64,000 nt of DNA from Rhodococcus sp. BP22 (GTDB taxonomy: Bacteria > Actinomycetota > Actinomycetes > Mycobacteriales > Mycobacteriaceae), in the NCBI RefSeq assembly GCF_014281965.1, contig NZ_JACFTB010000005.1, positions 248,001 through 312,000 on the forward strand, written 5' to 3'. This document shows, piece by piece, positions 15,316-24,454 of this stretch. The notes beneath the pieces were generated by a model that was not told the DNA's origin, searched no databases, and saw only the letters and a program-made list of their open reading frames with translations. A program made the translations under genes and the position numbers. Each line of letters starts with the position of its first letter. Position 1 is the first letter of the stretch.

Positions 15316-17391
15316 CTACACAGTAGTTCCGTAGCCCATCCCACGCAGCATCGACAGCAGTTCCGAGCGTGAGCCCGCGCCGAGGCGCCGCTTGATGCGC
15401 GCGACGTGGTGTTCGACGGTCTTGGCAGAGATGTAGAGCCGATTGCCTGCTTCGCGGTAGGTGATGCCGAGGACGAGCATTTCCGCGACTTCTGCTTCGC
15501 GTGCGCTGAGCGCACCTTTCGGTTCTACGGTCTCGGCGGTCGGTGACGCGACGGGCTGGCGAAGTGATCGAGCCACCTGGAGCAATGTGGTCGCAGCTCG
15601 GGTGTCGGCGACGCGCAGTGCGGCTTCGCCGGCGAGGCGGGCGCCGTCCCACGACAATCCGAACTGGGTGAGCGAGTAGGCCGCTGCTTCGACGTCGGAT
15701 ACGTTCGGATGGCCTTGCAGTACGCCCAACCAGGCGCGACCGGCGGATGCGAGGGTGGCGCTGTACCGGTTCGATTCGGCTGCCGAGGCGAGTGCCCGCG
15801 CATGCGGAACCAGTTCGGTGGGGTTCTCGGCAGCGATGGCGGCTTGAACTCCGTACCAATGAAATGCCGACGCCCAGGCACTCGGCTCGTCCAGGCCTGC
15901 GAGTACGGAATCGACCTGCGCAAGCAGATGCGTCATGCGGTCGGGTTGACCCACCCGCACGGACCCGAGCCAGAGTTCACCGATCGGTAGCAGTGAGAAC
16001 AAGTCGGCCGAGTATTCGGCGATGACGTCCTGCGCCTCCTCCCACGCATTGATCAGTGCCCCTCGGTCACCGGACCGGCGGGCCAGCCCGACTCCGATCG
16101 CATGGAAGAAGAGTCGATTTCGACTGTGCGAAGACGGGATCCGCATCGTCTCGATGCGGGCGGCGGCCGCGGCCACATCACCGGACAACATGCTCGCCCA
16201 GGTGTGGAGCAATGCAATTCTGGTGCCGCTCGGATGCTGCATGGGTGCGGTGGACCGCGACACCAGCGATTCGACGCGCGCGAGGTCGCCACAGTGGAGC
16301 GCGAACAGGATGGCGGTTGCCGACGCAGTCTCGGGGGCAGCGCGCCTGACGTCGGTGCCGGACAGTGACACCGCGCGCATCAGTGTGTTCGTCGCAGCAG
16401 TGGTCTCGGCCGTCGACTCCGCAGTGATGGACTGCTGTAGTCCACTGGCCAGCAGGGTCAGCGCAGCGGTCGCCGACGTGGGCGGTGCCGTAGTCGCAGC
16501 CGTACAGGTAGGCACGACGCCTGCCACCGAGGCGACGACGGCGGCCAGTGGGGCGTCCGTTCCTGCGCGGTCGGGGCCGAGCCACTCGTAGAGTTGACGT
16601 CCACGCTCGGTCATGCCCCGCTCGGCAGCAACGGTCGCCGATGTCCTTATCGCTGTTCGCAATTCGACCGCAGTCACCGAATCGCTGCGCTCGAGGATGT
16701 GATCACCGAATCGCTCGGCTGCATCGAGATCGCCGAGCACAGCTGCTACATCGGCCCTTCGCGCAGCCAAGGAAAGTGGTTCGGCGCCCGCGTCGACGGC
16801 ACACGAATACAGCGTCGCGGCCGATTCGGGCTCGGCGCGATCAGCTTCGACGGTGAGGAAGTGCGCCAACTGTGGATGTCGAACGCCTGCACCGGTGATG
16901 GCCACTGCCATAGCTTCGTCGAGAGTGCCTGTCTTGCAGCGATATTCGAGCAGGGTGGTAAGTATTTCGGACAGTCGGGGTGCGCCGAGTGTGGCGAGTA
17001 ACACCTCGGTGACACCGGACAGTGGGGGAGGTTCCTGTGCCAATACGCCTGCTGCTACTGCACTCTCGCGAACCGCCGCCGGATCGGTGGATCCCTCGGT
17101 GAGTTCGGTCAGGACTTCGGTGTCGGATTCAGCGCCGAAATGTGCCAGTGCGACCACACTCTGCTCGGCACGGGTCAACGCAGCGAGGTACACCACTCGA
17201 TGAGCGTGGACAGCGTCGACGACGACTTTGGTGACCGACATGTCGGCGTCGACACGTCTACTGGCCTCCAGTGCGACGTCGACGGCATTCTCGCATCCAC
17301 CGGTGGCTGTCAGGATGGTCCCGGCCAGCGCGCGAGAGATCGGTCGTCCAGCATTGGTTGCCCGGGCGGCGATGTCGGACTTGGTCAGCAC
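15316..17391 (-). CDS. LuxR-family transcriptional regulator in the IniR (Rv0339c) position
   Basis: 691 residues. The C-terminal 65 residues are a LuxR-type helix-turn-helix (LSAREAEVAEMLVLGITYRE, then AKTVEHHVARIKRRLG). The rest is an Ala-rich, helix-repeat (TPR-like) region, as in LuxR/MalT-type regulators. In mycobacteria the gene at this place, next to iniB, is iniR, a signal-transduction ATPase reported to induce iniBAC in response to trehalose. Here the N-terminus (MLTKSDIAARATNAGRP) has no Walker A or B motif and the protein is shorter than the roughly 830-residue mycobacterial form, so the NTPase domain seems absent. GTG 17391 starts 8 nt after the stop of the Hsp70-like gene, so the two are co-transcribed. 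Regulation of iniBAC is an inference from position. Confidence 0.85.
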   Translation of the reverse strand: MLTKSDIAARATNAGRPISRALAGTILTATGGCENAVDVALEASRRVDADMSVTKVVVDAVHAHRVVYLAALTRAEQSVVALAHFGAESDTEVLTELTEGSTDPAAVRESAVAAGVLAQEPPPLSGVTEVLLATLGAPRLSEILTTLLEYRCKTGTLDEAMAVAITGAGVRHPQLAHFLTVEADRAEPESAATLYSCAVDAGAEPLSLAARRADVAAVLGDLDAAERFGDHILERSDSVTAVELRTAIRTSATVAAERGMTERGRQLYEWLGPDRAGTDAPLAAVVASVAGVVPTCTAATTAPPTSATAALTLLASGLQQSITAESTAETTAATNTLMRAVSLSGTDVRRAAPETASATAILFALHCGDLARVESLVSRSTAPMQHPSGTRIALLHTWASMLSGDVAAAAARIETMRIPSSHSRNRLFFHAIGVGLARRSGDRGALINAWEEAQDVIAEYSADLFSLLPIGELWLGSVRVGQPDRMTHLLAQVDSVLAGLDEPSAWASAFHWYGVQAAIAAENPTELVPHARALASAAESNRYSATLASAGRAWLGVLQGHPNVSDVEAAAYSLTQFGLSWDGARLAGEAALRVADTRAATTLLQVARSLRQPVASPTAETVEPKGALSAREAEVAEMLVLGITYREAGNRLYISAKTVEHHVARIKRRLGAGSRSELLSMLRGMGYGTTV

Positions 17392-17399
17392 GAAAGCTG

Positions 17400-19181
17400 C
17401 TACTTGTTGCCGAGCAACGGGGGAACGAGTCCGACGATGCCGCCGACGGCATCGCCCGTGCCCTGAACGACACCTCCGACGCCCTGACCCACACCTTGAA
17501 GCACGTTTCCTGCAGCACCTCCGGCGTCGGACAGTCCTGGACCGGTGTACGTCGGCGGTGTGTAGGCAGGCGGTGTGTATGCCGGTGGCGTATTGGCGGG
17601 CGGGGCGTATCCCGGGAGCTGCGGATTCGGTGCGGGCACATTCGGCGCGGGGACGCCCGGTGCTGCGGCAGGGGCGCCAGGTGCGCCGACTTCGGCGGAC
17701 GGAACGGCCGATCCAGGAGCTGAGACGATCGAGCCGTCAGCGGCGATAGCCGTTCCCGGGGCCGGGATCAGGGCGCCGTCGGCGGCGACGGTCGGAGCAG
17801 GTAGACCGTTTGCGGGCGTGCCCATCTCGGCGACAGTGGCGGCAGTTACCGCCGACGGACTGGCTCCCGTGCTGTTCTCCGACACCGAATCGACCGGCGC
17901 ATCCTTGGTGGTCAACGCGGTTCCTACCGACAATCCGCCGCCGGCGATGACCACGAGCGCGGCAACGGCAGCGAAGACGATACCGACCTTCCTGCGGCCG
18001 GATGATCCGGTCGATTCGGCCGCGGACGCAGCAGCCGGCGATGCGAACGCCGGGCGCGGTGCGGGCCGGGTGAGCGCGACGGCAGAGGCCACAGGGGCGT
18101 CGAGGACAGCCGCGCGGGCGATCTCGTTGGCGAGCAATGCTGCGCCGATGGCGGGGATGCGGTCGGGATGCGGCCCGGTGACCACCGGAACACGCATGTG
18201 TGAGGAAACAAGTTCGGCGACAAGGGGAATGCTGGAGCTGCCCCCGATGAGGAGGACCTGAGTCACATCGGAGACGTCGAGGCCGGAGGTGTGCAGCACG
18301 TCGCGAATCAGGTCGATGGAATCGAGGACCGGGCGGCGGATCAAGTCTTCGAGTTCGCCACGGACGAGCCGTGTCTCGGTGTGCACAGAAGGAAGGTCGA
18401 TGGTCAGCGTCGTCGCAGTCTCCGAAGAGAGCTCTTCCTTCGCCTCACTGCATCGTGCGCGAAGTTCGACGAGGGCGCCGACAGTATCGGGATCGAACGG
18501 GTCGAATTCGAACGAGGCGCTACTGGCCGCGGTGTCGAGGACGTGCTCGGTGATCAGGTGATCGAACTGTGCTCCGCCGAAGTCGGTGGAATTGGCTCCG
18601 GCTCCGATGGTTCCGGATTCGGCGCCGGTGCGCATCAGGGTGATATCGAGGGAGGAGGCACCGAGGTCGTAGATGACGACGAGGCCGTCGCTCGCAGCGC
18701 CGCGTGAACCCTCGAGCCAGCGCATGGCCGCGGCCGAGTCGGGGACGAGCTTCGCATCGGGAACGCCTGCACGTTCCAAAGCGCCGCGGAGAACGTCGGT
18801 CGTATAGGTCGACCACCGGTCGGGATAGGTGACGACGACGGTGGGATCACAGGGAGTGCCCGCACACGCTTCGGCAACGAGGGCCCGCGTGGCAGTGGCG
18901 AAGAGGTCCTCGGCCTGATGCGATCGTCCGTCCTCGTCGATGACGGGAACGGGGTCTCCGACGCGGTCGGCGAATCCGCTGATCAGATAGCGGTTCTGGC
19001 GATCCTGGCTCCCGGCGAGGCTGGGAGCGGCACCGGGGCGAAGGTCCAGAGCGGACCGGCGAGTGACGGTGAGCATTGCCTCATCGGTGGCGAAGTCGCG
19101 GGGCGCGTGGGGATCCTCGGAAGTATCGAGGGCAGCCACCGAGGCAGCTGTTCCAATCCGTATGCCGAGCCCTGCGCTCAT
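17400..19181 (-). CDS. membrane-anchored Hsp70-like (actin-fold) ATPase with Pro/Gly-rich tail (paralog 1)
   Basis: 593 residues. Residues 1-355 form an Hsp70-type nucleotide-binding domain with motifs in order: phosphate-1 GIRIGTAAS (6-14), phosphate-2 YDLGASSLDI (171-180), FGG (201-203) and adenosine LIGGSSS (311-317). No substrate-binding domain follows. Instead there is a linker, a TM helix at about 399-423 and a 170-residue tail rich in Ala, Pro, Tyr and Gly with PPAYTPPAYTPP repeats. It should have the ATPase inside and the tail outside. Start ATG 19181 has GGAG 6 nt upstream; open frame further up is ignored. Divergent from iniB across a 256-bp region with repeated operator-like sites, and followed by the LuxR-type regulator. 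Role unknown; an envelope-stress sensor or chaperone is an inference. Confidence 0.88.
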   Translation of the reverse strand: MSAGLGIRIGTAASVAALDTSEDPHAPRDFATDEAMLTVTRRSALDLRPGAAPSLAGSQDRQNRYLISGFADRVGDPVPVIDEDGRSHQAEDLFATATRALVAEACAGTPCDPTVVVTYPDRWSTYTTDVLRGALERAGVPDAKLVPDSAAAMRWLEGSRGAASDGLVVIYDLGASSLDITLMRTGAESGTIGAGANSTDFGGAQFDHLITEHVLDTAASSASFEFDPFDPDTVGALVELRARCSEAKEELSSETATTLTIDLPSVHTETRLVRGELEDLIRRPVLDSIDLIRDVLHTSGLDVSDVTQVLLIGGSSSIPLVAELVSSHMRVPVVTGPHPDRIPAIGAALLANEIARAAVLDAPVASAVALTRPAPRPAFASPAAASAAESTGSSGRRKVGIVFAAVAALVVIAGGGLSVGTALTTKDAPVDSVSENSTGASPSAVTAATVAEMGTPANGLPAPTVAADGALIPAPGTAIAADGSIVSAPGSAVPSAEVGAPGAPAAAPGVPAPNVPAPNPQLPGYAPPANTPPAYTPPAYTPPTYTGPGLSDAGGAAGNVLQGVGQGVGGVVQGTGDAVGGIVGLVPPLLGNK

Positions 19182-19290
19182 CTTCATCTCCGGCTTCTTG
19201 TTCGATCCGCACGTCCTATTCGATCTTGTGTCGGAAGCATCGCACCTTTCGTTACGTCTCACAGCAGGTGAAGCGCTATTGACGGGGAAA

Positions 19291-19353
19291 TCCCCTAACA
19301 GCTCCGAATCCCCTAACAGCGCACCCCTGGGCCTGCTGGTCCGACTAGGGGGA
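19291..19353. promoter_or_regulatory. repeated operator-like sites in the iniB / Hsp70-like divergent promoter
   Basis: TCCCCTAACAGC occurs twice in direct orientation (19291-19302 and 19309-19320, 18-bp period). CTAGGGGGA at 19345-19353 is a near-inverted third half-site. A weak -10 for iniB (TAGCTT, 19386-19391) has no good -35 (TTCTGC), as expected of an activator-dependent promoter. Likely bound by the adjacent LuxR-type regulator (inference). Confidence 0.6.
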
Positions 19354-19437
19354 TCGGCCCCGTTCTGCCGGGGACCGGCGGCACATAGCTTTGTGATCAA
19401 CCACGAAAGACCGAACAAAAGAATGGAGCCACTTCAC

Positions 19438-21075
19438 ATGGCCACCAACGCAGTACTCGACTTCATCCTCAGCCTGCTTCGCGACGACAAGGCTGCTGCC
19501 GCATACTGCGCCAACCCGGATATCGCGCTGGCCGCGGCAGGGTTGGGCGATGTGTGCCACGCCGACATCGTCGCGGTTGCCCCCCTTGTAGCCGAGTCCG
19601 GGCTGTTCGCAGGAGCAAGCTCGCAGCTCTCGGCCATCCTCGGTGCGGGCGCATCGGGAAGCATCGAAGGCGGCCTGGCCGGTGGCGGCGCAATCGGCGG
19701 TGGACTCGGCGGTGGACTATCGACCGGCCTTGGACTGACAGCCGGTGCCGTCGCAGGCGGAGGGCTTGCAGGTGGCGGACTCATAGGTGGCGGCATCGGT
19801 GGTGGTGCAGGTGGCAGCGTGGGCGGCGAGGTCGATCTGGCCGGTGACATCGCAGTCCAGATCGGTTCTTCGCTCAGTACAGCTCTCGCCGCAGGCGGAC
19901 ACATCGGGGCCGACCTCGGCGCAGCATTCGGTGCCGCACTCGAAGCTGCCATCGGCGCAGGCGGATCGATCGATCTCGGTGGCGCGGCAGATATCGGCGG
20001 CGCCCTGGCCGGACTCATCGGCGGCGGAATCGAGCTCGGCGCCGAGGTCACCGGAGCATTCGAGGTGGCGCTCGATGCCGCACTCGATGCAGTCGGCGGC
20101 ATCGATCTCGACGTCCTTGCCGGTGTGGACGGTGCCCTGAGCACTGCACTCGGCACAGCATTCGGCGTCGGCGGAACCATCGGAGCCGATCTCGGCGCTT
20201 CGCTCGGTGACGTATTCGGTGCCGTACTGGACGCAGGCGCATTGGCAGACCTCGACCTCACCGGAATCGCGAACGCCGACATCGGTGTCCTCGTCGGTGG
20301 CGCCCTCGGCACTGCTCTCGATCTGGATAGCAGCGTCGTCGGCAGCCTGACCGCTGCGCTGAACACTGCGATCGACGCTTCGGGCGAGGCAAGTGTTTCG
20401 ACCACGCTCGGTGCAACCCTCGACGGCGCTCTCGGATCAGCGCTCGGCGCCGCAGGATCCGGTGACCTCGACCTCAGTGGTCTTACAGGCGCAGGCATTA
20501 CCGGCGGAATCGACAGCGGCATCGACGCCGTCGACGAAGCAGGCGCCGGGGTCTCCGCCGGATTGTCCGGGCTTGCCGGGCTGGGCGGCGGCCTTGCCGG
20601 AGGCCTCGGCAACGCGGACGGCGAGCTGGGTGGCTCGCTCACCGGCGCGCTCGACGGCGCCGCAGCGGGTGCAGTGGACATCGGCGGTGGCGTCGCCGGA
20701 ACCATCGACGCCGGCGCATCCGCTGGTGCCGACGCGGCGCTCTCCACGGGCGCAGAGGTAGCAGGCGCACTCGGTGGTGGGCTCGGGCCGGTTGCCGATC
20801 TGTCCACCGATCTATCCGGTGCCGCTGCCGGTGGAGCCGACATGGTCGGTGCAGTCACCGGCGGCATCACGGGCGGCGCATCCGGATCGTTCGATTCGAC
20901 CTCGGCTTTCGATTCGAGCGCCTGGTCCGGCGTGGATTCGAGCATCTTCGGACAAGCACAGTCCGACGCGGGTCTGCATTCGGACGCCGGACTGCACGGG
21001 GACTTCGACAGCTCGGCACAGTCGGTCGCCGACCTGACGACCGGTGATCACCACACCGATCTGCTCGACCCGTGA
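19438..21075 (+). CDS. iniB: IniB-like Gly/Ala-rich envelope-stress protein
   Basis: 545 residues. The first 55 residues (AVLDFILSLLRDDKAAAAYC, then NPDIALAAAGLGDV) match the small N-terminal domain of mycobacterial IniB. The rest is about 70% Gly/Ala/Asp/Leu in irregular GGGLAGG and DLGAALG repeats without Cys or charged clusters. The C-terminal 60 residues become Ser/Asp/His-rich. No signal peptide. Mycobacterial iniB is the first gene of the isoniazid- and cell-wall-inhibitor-induced iniBAC operon and its biochemical role is unknown. Start ATG 19438 has GGAG about 9 nt upstream; an earlier in-frame ATG at 19423 contains that SD itself. A stem-loop separates it from iniA. The long antisense frame over it is a codon-bias artefact. 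Confidence 0.92.
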   Translation: MATNAVLDFILSLLRDDKAAAAYCANPDIALAAAGLGDVCHADIVAVAPLVAESGLFAGASSQLSAILGAGASGSIEGGLAGGGAIGGGLGGGLSTGLGLTAGAVAGGGLAGGGLIGGGIGGGAGGSVGGEVDLAGDIAVQIGSSLSTALAAGGHIGADLGAAFGAALEAAIGAGGSIDLGGAADIGGALAGLIGGGIELGAEVTGAFEVALDAALDAVGGIDLDVLAGVDGALSTALGTAFGVGGTIGADLGASLGDVFGAVLDAGALADLDLTGIANADIGVLVGGALGTALDLDSSVVGSLTAALNTAIDASGEASVSTTLGATLDGALGSALGAAGSGDLDLSGLTGAGITGGIDSGIDAVDEAGAGVSAGLSGLAGLGGGLAGGLGNADGELGGSLTGALDGAAAGAVDIGGGVAGTIDAGASAGADAALSTGAEVAGALGGGLGPVADLSTDLSGAAAGGADMVGAVTGGITGGASGSFDSTSAFDSSAWSGVDSSIFGQAQSDAGLHSDAGLHGDFDSSAQSVADLTTGDHHTDLLDP

Positions 21076-21091
21076 TCATGCGGTTGTAGCT

Positions 21092-21121
21092 GGCCCCGGG
21101 CGGTTCGGTTCGCCCGGGGCC
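21092..21121 (+). terminator. iniB-iniA intergenic hairpin (attenuator or partial terminator)
   Basis: Perfect 11-bp GC stem (GGCCCCGGGCG, 21092-21102, with 21111-21121) and 8-nt loop GTTCGGTT, 17 nt after the iniB stop and 60 nt before iniA. No U-tract. It may protect or attenuate the iniB message and set a lower level for iniA-iniC. Confidence 0.7.
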
Positions 21122-21180
21122 GCTCGGTCGTTAGAGTTCACCCGAACGCTCGAGAAGGAACGTGTATCGGAAAGAAGGCT

Positions 21181-22992
21181 ATGGACGGGCAATCGAAGCA
21201 GCTGGCCGATTTGCTCGATCGCACTGCGGAAGTAGCGCAGAGCGTCGGTCGGTCCGATCTCGTGTCGAGGGTGGAACTCGCGAAGGAGCGAGTGCTCGAT
21301 CCCAGAAGGCGCATCGTCGTCGTAGGGCCTCTGAAACAGGGAAAAAGCCAGTTCGTCAACTCGTTGCTCAACCTCGACGTGTGTTCGGTCGGTGACGACG
21401 AGACGACCGCCATCCCCACCGTTGTGCAGAACTCGGAACGTCCGTATGCAGAACTGGTGCTTGCCGATCCAGGCAACGAGGCCGTTCGGGTCGAAGTACC
21501 GCTCGAAGAACTACAGACCATCACCCCTGCAGATCCCCGGGCACAATCGCGCGAGGTCCTTCGACTAGAGGTCAACGTACCGAGTCCGCTACTAGCCGAC
21601 GGGCTCGTACTCGTCGACACTCCCGGTGTGGGTGGCCATGGAAACCCACATGCTGCAGGCACACTCGGCTTGATACCGTCCGCAGACGCGGTATTGGTCG
21701 TCTCCGATGCCAGTCGCGAGCTCACCGAGCCCGAAGTGTCTTTTCTCCGACAGGTTCTCGGCCTCTGCCCTTCGGTGGCATTGTTGGTCACCAAGACCGA
21801 TCTCTATCCGCACTGGCGGCAGATCGTCGACGCCAATCTCGCTCACCTGGCTCGTGAAGGCCTCGATGTGCCGATCATCGCGCTGTCTTCCTTGCTCCGA
21901 TCACACGCACTTCGGCTCAGTGACGAAGAGTTGAACAACGAGTCGGGATTTCCCGAGCTCTACACCTTCCTCCGCGAGAACGTCCTCTCGCGCGCCGATG
22001 CGACGACGCGAGCTGCGGTCTCGCTCGACATCAGGTCGGTCACCGAACATCTCACGCTGGCAATGGCGAGTGAACTTGCTGCACTGCGCGATCCGCAGCG
22101 CGCCGAGGCGGCCGTTGCCGGACTGCAACGGGCGAAAGCGGCGGCCGAGGAGCTGCACAAGAAGACCTCGCAGTGGCAGCACACCCTCTCCGACGGTATT
22201 GCCGACCTCGCCGCGGATATCGACCACGACCTGCGTGATCGACTGCGTCGAGTGACGCGCGAGGCAGAGGAGACAGTGGACGGTGGGGACCCGAGTTCGG
22301 ACTGGCTCGAACTCGGTGACTGGCTCGAAGAGCAGATCGCGGCATCGGTGGGTGACAACTTCGTGTGGGCACACGACCGTGCGCTGTGGTTGTCCGAGCT
22401 CGTCGCGGAGCACTTCGCGGCCGCCGGTGCGGTCGCGCTGCCCGATCTCGATCTGGGCGATCTCGACGACATCCTCGAACCCGTTGCCTCGCTTGCCGAT
22501 CTGGAGTCGGGGAAGACCGGGATCACTCAGAAAGTCCTCGTCGGAATGCGTGGATCGTATGGAGGGGTGCTGATGTTCGGGCTCATCACCACCTTCGTCG
22601 GGCTCAGTTTGCTCAATCCGATTTCCATCGGTGCGGGCGTACTGCTGGGCACCAAGGCGTACAAGGAAGACAAGGAAAATCAGGTCAGGGCTCGCCGTTC
22701 GGAAGCCAAGATCGCGATTCGCCGCTTCACCGATGACGTCAGCTTTCAGGTCGGCAAGGAATCGAAGGATCGGCTACGCCTGATTCAGCGGGTGCTGCGC
22801 GATCACTTCACCTCCATAGCCGAGCAGACGCTGCGATCGCTCAACGATTCACTGCGCGCAGCGCAGGAAGCGGCAACCGTCGAAACAGCCGAAAGATCCA
22901 CGAGAATAGGGCATTTGGATCGGGAGATGAAGGTCGTCGCGGAGCTCAACGAGCGTGCCTCCGCTCTAATGCCGAACGGCCGGGCACAGTGA
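21181..22992 (+). CDS. iniA: IniA dynamin-like GTPase
   Basis: 603 residues. G motifs of a bacterial dynamin-like protein are clear: G1 GPLKQGKS (49-56), G2 Thr in DDETTAIPT, G3 DTPG (146-149) and G4 TKTD (204-207). Helical bundle regions follow, and a hydrophobic paddle with two membrane segments lies around 460-490 (GVLMFGLITTFVGLSLLNPI and SIGAGVLLGT). Mycobacterial IniA binds membranes, causes GTP-dependent fission and supports tolerance to isoniazid and ethambutol. ATG 21181 follows GGAAAGAAGG. The stop overlaps the iniC start as GTGA (22989-22992), so the two are translationally coupled, consistent with paired dynamins. Confidence 0.95.
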   Translation: MDGQSKQLADLLDRTAEVAQSVGRSDLVSRVELAKERVLDPRRRIVVVGPLKQGKSQFVNSLLNLDVCSVGDDETTAIPTVVQNSERPYAELVLADPGNEAVRVEVPLEELQTITPADPRAQSREVLRLEVNVPSPLLADGLVLVDTPGVGGHGNPHAAGTLGLIPSADAVLVVSDASRELTEPEVSFLRQVLGLCPSVALLVTKTDLYPHWRQIVDANLAHLAREGLDVPIIALSSLLRSHALRLSDEELNNESGFPELYTFLRENVLSRADATTRAAVSLDIRSVTEHLTLAMASELAALRDPQRAEAAVAGLQRAKAAAEELHKKTSQWQHTLSDGIADLAADIDHDLRDRLRRVTREAEETVDGGDPSSDWLELGDWLEEQIAASVGDNFVWAHDRALWLSELVAEHFAAAGAVALPDLDLGDLDDILEPVASLADLESGKTGITQKVLVGMRGSYGGVLMFGLITTFVGLSLLNPISIGAGVLLGTKAYKEDKENQVRARRSEAKIAIRRFTDDVSFQVGKESKDRLRLIQRVLRDHFTSIAEQTLRSLNDSLRAAQEAATVETAERSTRIGHLDREMKVVAELNERASALMPNGRAQ

Positions 22993-24446
22993 CACCGCTC
23001 GCCGATGCCCGTGAGCTGATCTCCGCCGCACGCGCTGCATATTCGATCGACACCTACGCCGCTGCCTCACTGACCGAGGTACTGGATCGGCTGGGTCAGC
23101 CGCTGCGCGTCGCGCTCGCCGGGTCGCTCAAGGCAGGCAAGTCGACACTGCTCAATTCTCTTGTCGGGCAGGATATAGCGCCGACCGACGCTACCGAATG
23201 CACCAAGGTCGTCACCTGGTATCGCAACGGAGCCAGTCCGAACGTCACAGCCTGGTACGACGGCGACAAGTCCACACACGTGCCGGTGCAGCGCCGCGAC
23301 GGACGCTTGGCGTTCGACCTCGGTGATCTGACCGCGTCCGATGTCGACCGTCTCGAAGTCGAGTGGCCAGCGCGCGCCCTGACGCACAGCACCATCATCG
23401 ATACGCCTGGCACCTCCTCGCTCTCCCGAGACGTGTCGGCTCGCACGCTGTCGATGCTGGCGCCGGAGAACTCGTCTTCCGGGGCCGACGCCGTCGTATA
23501 TCTGATGCGGACGCTCAACGCTACCGACGTGAGCTTTCTCAGTCAGATCGGTGCTCATGTCGGCGGTGAGTCGGGACCGCTCGGTGTGATCGGAGTTCTC
23601 TCACGAGCGGACGAGGTCGGGGCAGGCCGGATGGATGCGATGATGTCCGCGCACGAGGTTGCGGCCCGGTTCGCTGCGGAGTTGGAATCGACAGGACTGT
23701 GCCAGGCCGTCGTGCCGGTTGCGGGGTTGCTCGCGCTGGCCGCTGGAACATTGCGGCAGTCGGAGTTCGCGGCCTTCGAAACCCTGGCCGGTGTGCCCGA
23801 GAAAGATCTGGCGTTGGCGATGCTGTCGGCCGACCGGTTCTCCCGACCCGGGCTGCTGCCGGTCGACGCGGATCTGCGGGCGTCGATCATCGATCGCTTC
23901 GGCATGTTCGGAATCAGGATGGCGATCACTCTGATCAAACTCGGCGTCCGTGATTCACCGACATTGGCAGCGGAATTGACCGAACGGAGCGGGTTGAGCG
24001 AACTGCGCTCGGTGATCGACGTGCAGTTCGGTCAACGCGCGGACCAGCTGAAACTACATTCGGCACTCGTCGCGCTGCAGCGCATTCTCGACTCTCGGCC
24101 GATTGCGCAGTCCACAGTCTTTCGAGCCGAAGCAGGCCGGATGCTGGCCGACGTGCATGGCTTTCAAGAACTACGACTGCTCGGACGGCTGCGATCCACC
24201 GTCCCGAAACTGCCCGACGGTGACCTCGCGGAACTGCAGCGGATAATCGGCGGATATGGCATCGATACCGCCGTCCGGCTTGGCTTGGATCCGGACTCCG
24301 GACCGGCCGAGCGCCGCGACAGGGCGCTCGACGCGATCTCGAAGTGGCGCAGACTTTCCGAGCATCCACTGCTCGATCAGTTCACCTCGCGCGCGTGCGC
24401 TATTGCGGCGCGCAGCGCGGAAGGTGTTGTCGCCGTAACGCGTTGA
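22989..24446 (+). CDS. iniC: IniC dynamin-like GTPase
   Basis: 485 residues, the second dynamin-like protein of the operon. G1 is GSLKAGKS (45-52), switch Thr lies in ATECTKVV, G3 is DTPG (138-141) and G4 is degenerate as SRAD. It is shorter than IniA and lacks an obvious hydrophobic paddle, so it may act as a soluble partner of IniA. GTG 22989 overlaps iniA by 4 nt. It converges on the GH13 gene with only 8 nt between stops and no visible terminator, so read-through antisense RNA is likely. Confidence 0.95.
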   Translation: MTPLADARELISAARAAYSIDTYAAASLTEVLDRLGQPLRVALAGSLKAGKSTLLNSLVGQDIAPTDATECTKVVTWYRNGASPNVTAWYDGDKSTHVPVQRRDGRLAFDLGDLTASDVDRLEVEWPARALTHSTIIDTPGTSSLSRDVSARTLSMLAPENSSSGADAVVYLMRTLNATDVSFLSQIGAHVGGESGPLGVIGVLSRADEVGAGRMDAMMSAHEVAARFAAELESTGLCQAVVPVAGLLALAAGTLRQSEFAAFETLAGVPEKDLALAMLSADRFSRPGLLPVDADLRASIIDRFGMFGIRMAITLIKLGVRDSPTLAAELTERSGLSELRSVIDVQFGQRADQLKLHSALVALQRILDSRPIAQSTVFRAEAGRMLADVHGFQELRLLGRLRSTVPKLPDGDLAELQRIIGGYGIDTAVRLGLDPDSGPAERRDRALDAISKWRRLSEHPLLDQFTSRACAIAARSAEGVVAVTR

Positions 24447-24454
24447 TCCGTGCG

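Noticed and set aside
19434..20945. 503-codon antisense frame over iniB
   Set aside because: Ser/Pro/Ala-only composition is the complement of the Gly/Ala repeats; no start context.
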